Below the pieces are notes generated by a model. That model did no database searches, was not told where the DNA came from, and saw only the letters and a program-made list of their open reading frames with translations. Source: an uncultured Clostridia bacterium (GTDB lineage: Bacteria; Bacillota; Clostridia; Christensenellales; UBA1242). Taken from it: 64,000 bases of DNA. Positions 62,722 through 64,000 of this stretch are shown one piece after another. Positions within the stretch are counted from its first letter, which is position 1. The number at the start of each line of letters is the position of its first letter. Made by a program: the position numbers and the translations under genes. The DNA lies in contig CALWRJ010000005.1 of assembly GCA_944383915.1 (NCBI GenBank), positions 1 through 64,000 on the forward strand, read 5' to 3'.

Positions 62722-64000
62722 TTACATCAAGAGATTTCCGTCATCAGTTTCTACGACTTTCAAAATATTGACCTGCTTGCCTGTTTCTGCATTAACATAA
62801 ATATAATAAGTCGCACCATCATTTACACACATAAACTCATAAGTTAATGTTTCACCGATATAGTCATTTGGAATAATTGCTAGTTTTGTTGTACGCACAT
62901 CCATATCACTTGTTAAAGCACTGCGAGCGGTTATTTCATTAATTTCGGGTGATAAATTATTGCGTTCTGTATGATTATATGCCCAAGAGCGCGCTTCCCA
63001 GCCAACTATTTCTCCACTATCTTGCGCAACTTTTACTTTTATTAAATCAGGATAAATTATAACATCATTCATTATTGGAGTTAAATTTACATAGACAAAC
63101 CCATTACTTGCAGTACTCCAAACGCCTTTCATATCACTAAAACCTAGATTGGTTGCAAATGTTTCAGCAATTGTCACGCACTCGTCCTCATTTTTTGTAC
63201 TACTACCAGCAGTGTAACCGCTATTTAGTTGCAACAAAATTCCATCACGCTTCGTAACTTGTGCATAGTATTCCGTTTCACCCTTAGAAAGTGTGAAATT
63301 AAATGTTTTAAATTCGCCCTTTGTTTCCCCGTTCGCTGAAATTAAATAATCAGGAAACCACTCTTTCATTCGAGCAAGAGCCTCTTCGGCGTTAATTTCA
63401 TTAGTCGATAAACCATTAATTTCTTTATTCGTTACCGAATCACTAAACGGGCCATCATAAATTAATTGTGGATATTCAACAATATCATTATTTAAACCGC
63501 TGAATTGACTATCAAAATCGCTACTATCAATATTTGGGTCTTTTATATTATCAACAATTGAATAGCCTCCTGCAAGCATTACAGACAACCTATTAAGTTC
63601 ATACTTAATATTTTGGCTTGAAGTGTGTAAACTTTCGATTTGGTCCATATCATCCATACTAATTTCTTGTCCATCTGCAATATTTTGTTGCAAAACTAAA
63701 CAAAATCCACTCAATTGGTTGATAAAAGTTGTTGTGTCGTTTATTGCATTATGATTTATAGGCAAAGTCGCTATATTATCTTGCGCCGAGTTTGATAACG
63801 CAACAATATTTGCTAAATATTTTTCTTGGACTGATTTATCGGTTGAAACCTTCAATTTGCTTAAATTAGACTCAATATTATTGATATTTTCTGCTAATTC
63901 ATAAAAATTTTGCTCATAGACATATTCTAGTTGCATTTTATATGAGCCAAGTTGATTTGCTGTCATTCCCCAATTTATTCCTGTATAAGTAATTGCGCCA
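62722..64000 (-). CDS. ypeB: YpeB-like germination protein (N-terminus outside window)
   Basis: In Bacillus YpeB holds and protects the cortex-lytic enzyme SleB in the spore. The frame is open to the window edge: before the Met at 63966 the reading continues as AITYTGINWG, so the signal-anchor start lies beyond 64000. The N-terminal half is coiled-coil-like (QLEYVYEQNFYELAENINNIESNL), followed by a linker, then PepSY-type segments (INAEEALARMKEWFPDYLIS, GEIVGWEARSWAYNHTE) as in YpeB. The last part (YEFMCVNDGATYYIYVNAETGKQ) fits the family. sleB, its usual partner, would lie upstream. Confidence 0.85.
   Translation of the reverse strand, partial: GAITYTGINWGMTANQLGSYKMQLEYVYEQNFYELAENINNIESNLSKLKVSTDKSVQEKYLANIVALSNSAQDNIATLPINHNAINDTTTFINQLSGFCLVLQQNIADGQEISMDDMDQIESLHTSSQNIKYELNRLSVMLAGGYSIVDNIKDPNIDSSDFDSQFSGLNNDIVEYPQLIYDGPFSDSVTNKEINGLSTNEINAEEALARMKEWFPDYLISANGETKGEFKTFNFTLSKGETEYYAQVTKRDGILLQLNSGYTAGSSTKNEDECVTIAETFATNLGFSDMKGVWSTASNGFVYVNLTPIMNDVIIYPDLIKVKVAQDSGEIVGWEARSWAYNHTERNNLSPEINEITARSALTSDMDVRTTKLAIIPNDYIGETLTYEFMCVNDGATYYIYVNAETGKQVNILKVVETDDGNLLM

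Overview
The window comes from an AT-rich, endospore-forming Firmicute, most likely an uncultured gut-associated member of the Clostridia. The evidence is the sporulation set (spoIIAA-spoIIAB-sigF, spoIVA, spmA-spmB, gerW/ytfJ, a pdaB-like deacetylase, a DacF-type carboxypeptidase, a ypeB-like gene and a Cys-rich collagen-like coat/exosporium protein), the Gram-positive genes ctsR-mcsA-clpC and ddl/murF, a long-form HPF, and consensus Shine-Dalgarno and sigma-A signals. A BspA-type leucine-rich-repeat protein at the left edge fits a gut habitat. Taxonomy is inferred; no rRNA gene is present.

Layout. 1-2.2 kb: partial BspA-like gene, then a non-conserved stretch holding a small transcription unit interrupted by a run of 12 C. 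2.2-5.5 kb: ftsA-ftsZ and a membrane protein. 5.5-8.5 kb: collagen-like protein, tRNA-Thr(CGT), flavodoxin/ferredoxin protein, plsC. 8.5-13.8 kb: a block typical of Firmicutes (rluB, dacF, gerW, ytfI-like, scpB, scpA, M50 protease). 14.4-23.9 kb: SSB-like protein, pdaB-like gene, ddl, and an operon rsfS-tsaE-tsaB/rimI fusion-hydrolase-murF, then yhbY. 24-29.6 kb: obg, nth, sigma-F operon, subtilase. 29.7-35.2 kb: lineage-specific genes, an ABC ATPase with degenerate motifs, a serine-palmitoyltransferase-like enzyme, a lipoprotein, a transglutaminase-like protein. 35.5-38.4 kb: rpmG-secE-nusG-rplK-rplA, with a GC-rich cloverleaf between nusG and rplK. 38.6-54.5 kb: unknown genes, SCP2-like protein, iron alcohol dehydrogenase, ABC exporter with a leader ORF, spoIVA, lipoprotein, hpf, rsmA-tatD, spmAB. 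54.7-64 kb: ctsR-mcsA-clpC, DNA polymerase IV, XRE regulator, unknown gene, mnmA, ypeB-like gene running off the right edge.

Most housekeeping and sporulation genes lie on the minus strand in tight operons that end in clear hairpin terminators. Lineage-specific genes are mostly monocistronic, several behind near-consensus sigma-A promoters with 17-bp spacers.

Three non-coding features stand out. (1) A dispersed palindromic repeat family (core GCATAGTACTNTGC, often preceded by ACTATTCGCAAAA) occurs at about eleven loci, two of them inside and one at the 3' end of fast-evolving coding genes. (2) A 91-nt, almost fully paired, GC-rich four-way-junction sequence sits inside the nusG-rplK gap. (3) A small unit on the minus strand has a promoter, a sequestrable ribosome binding site, an ATG, a homopolymeric G tract and a terminator; at the observed tract length it is out of frame, as in phase variation.
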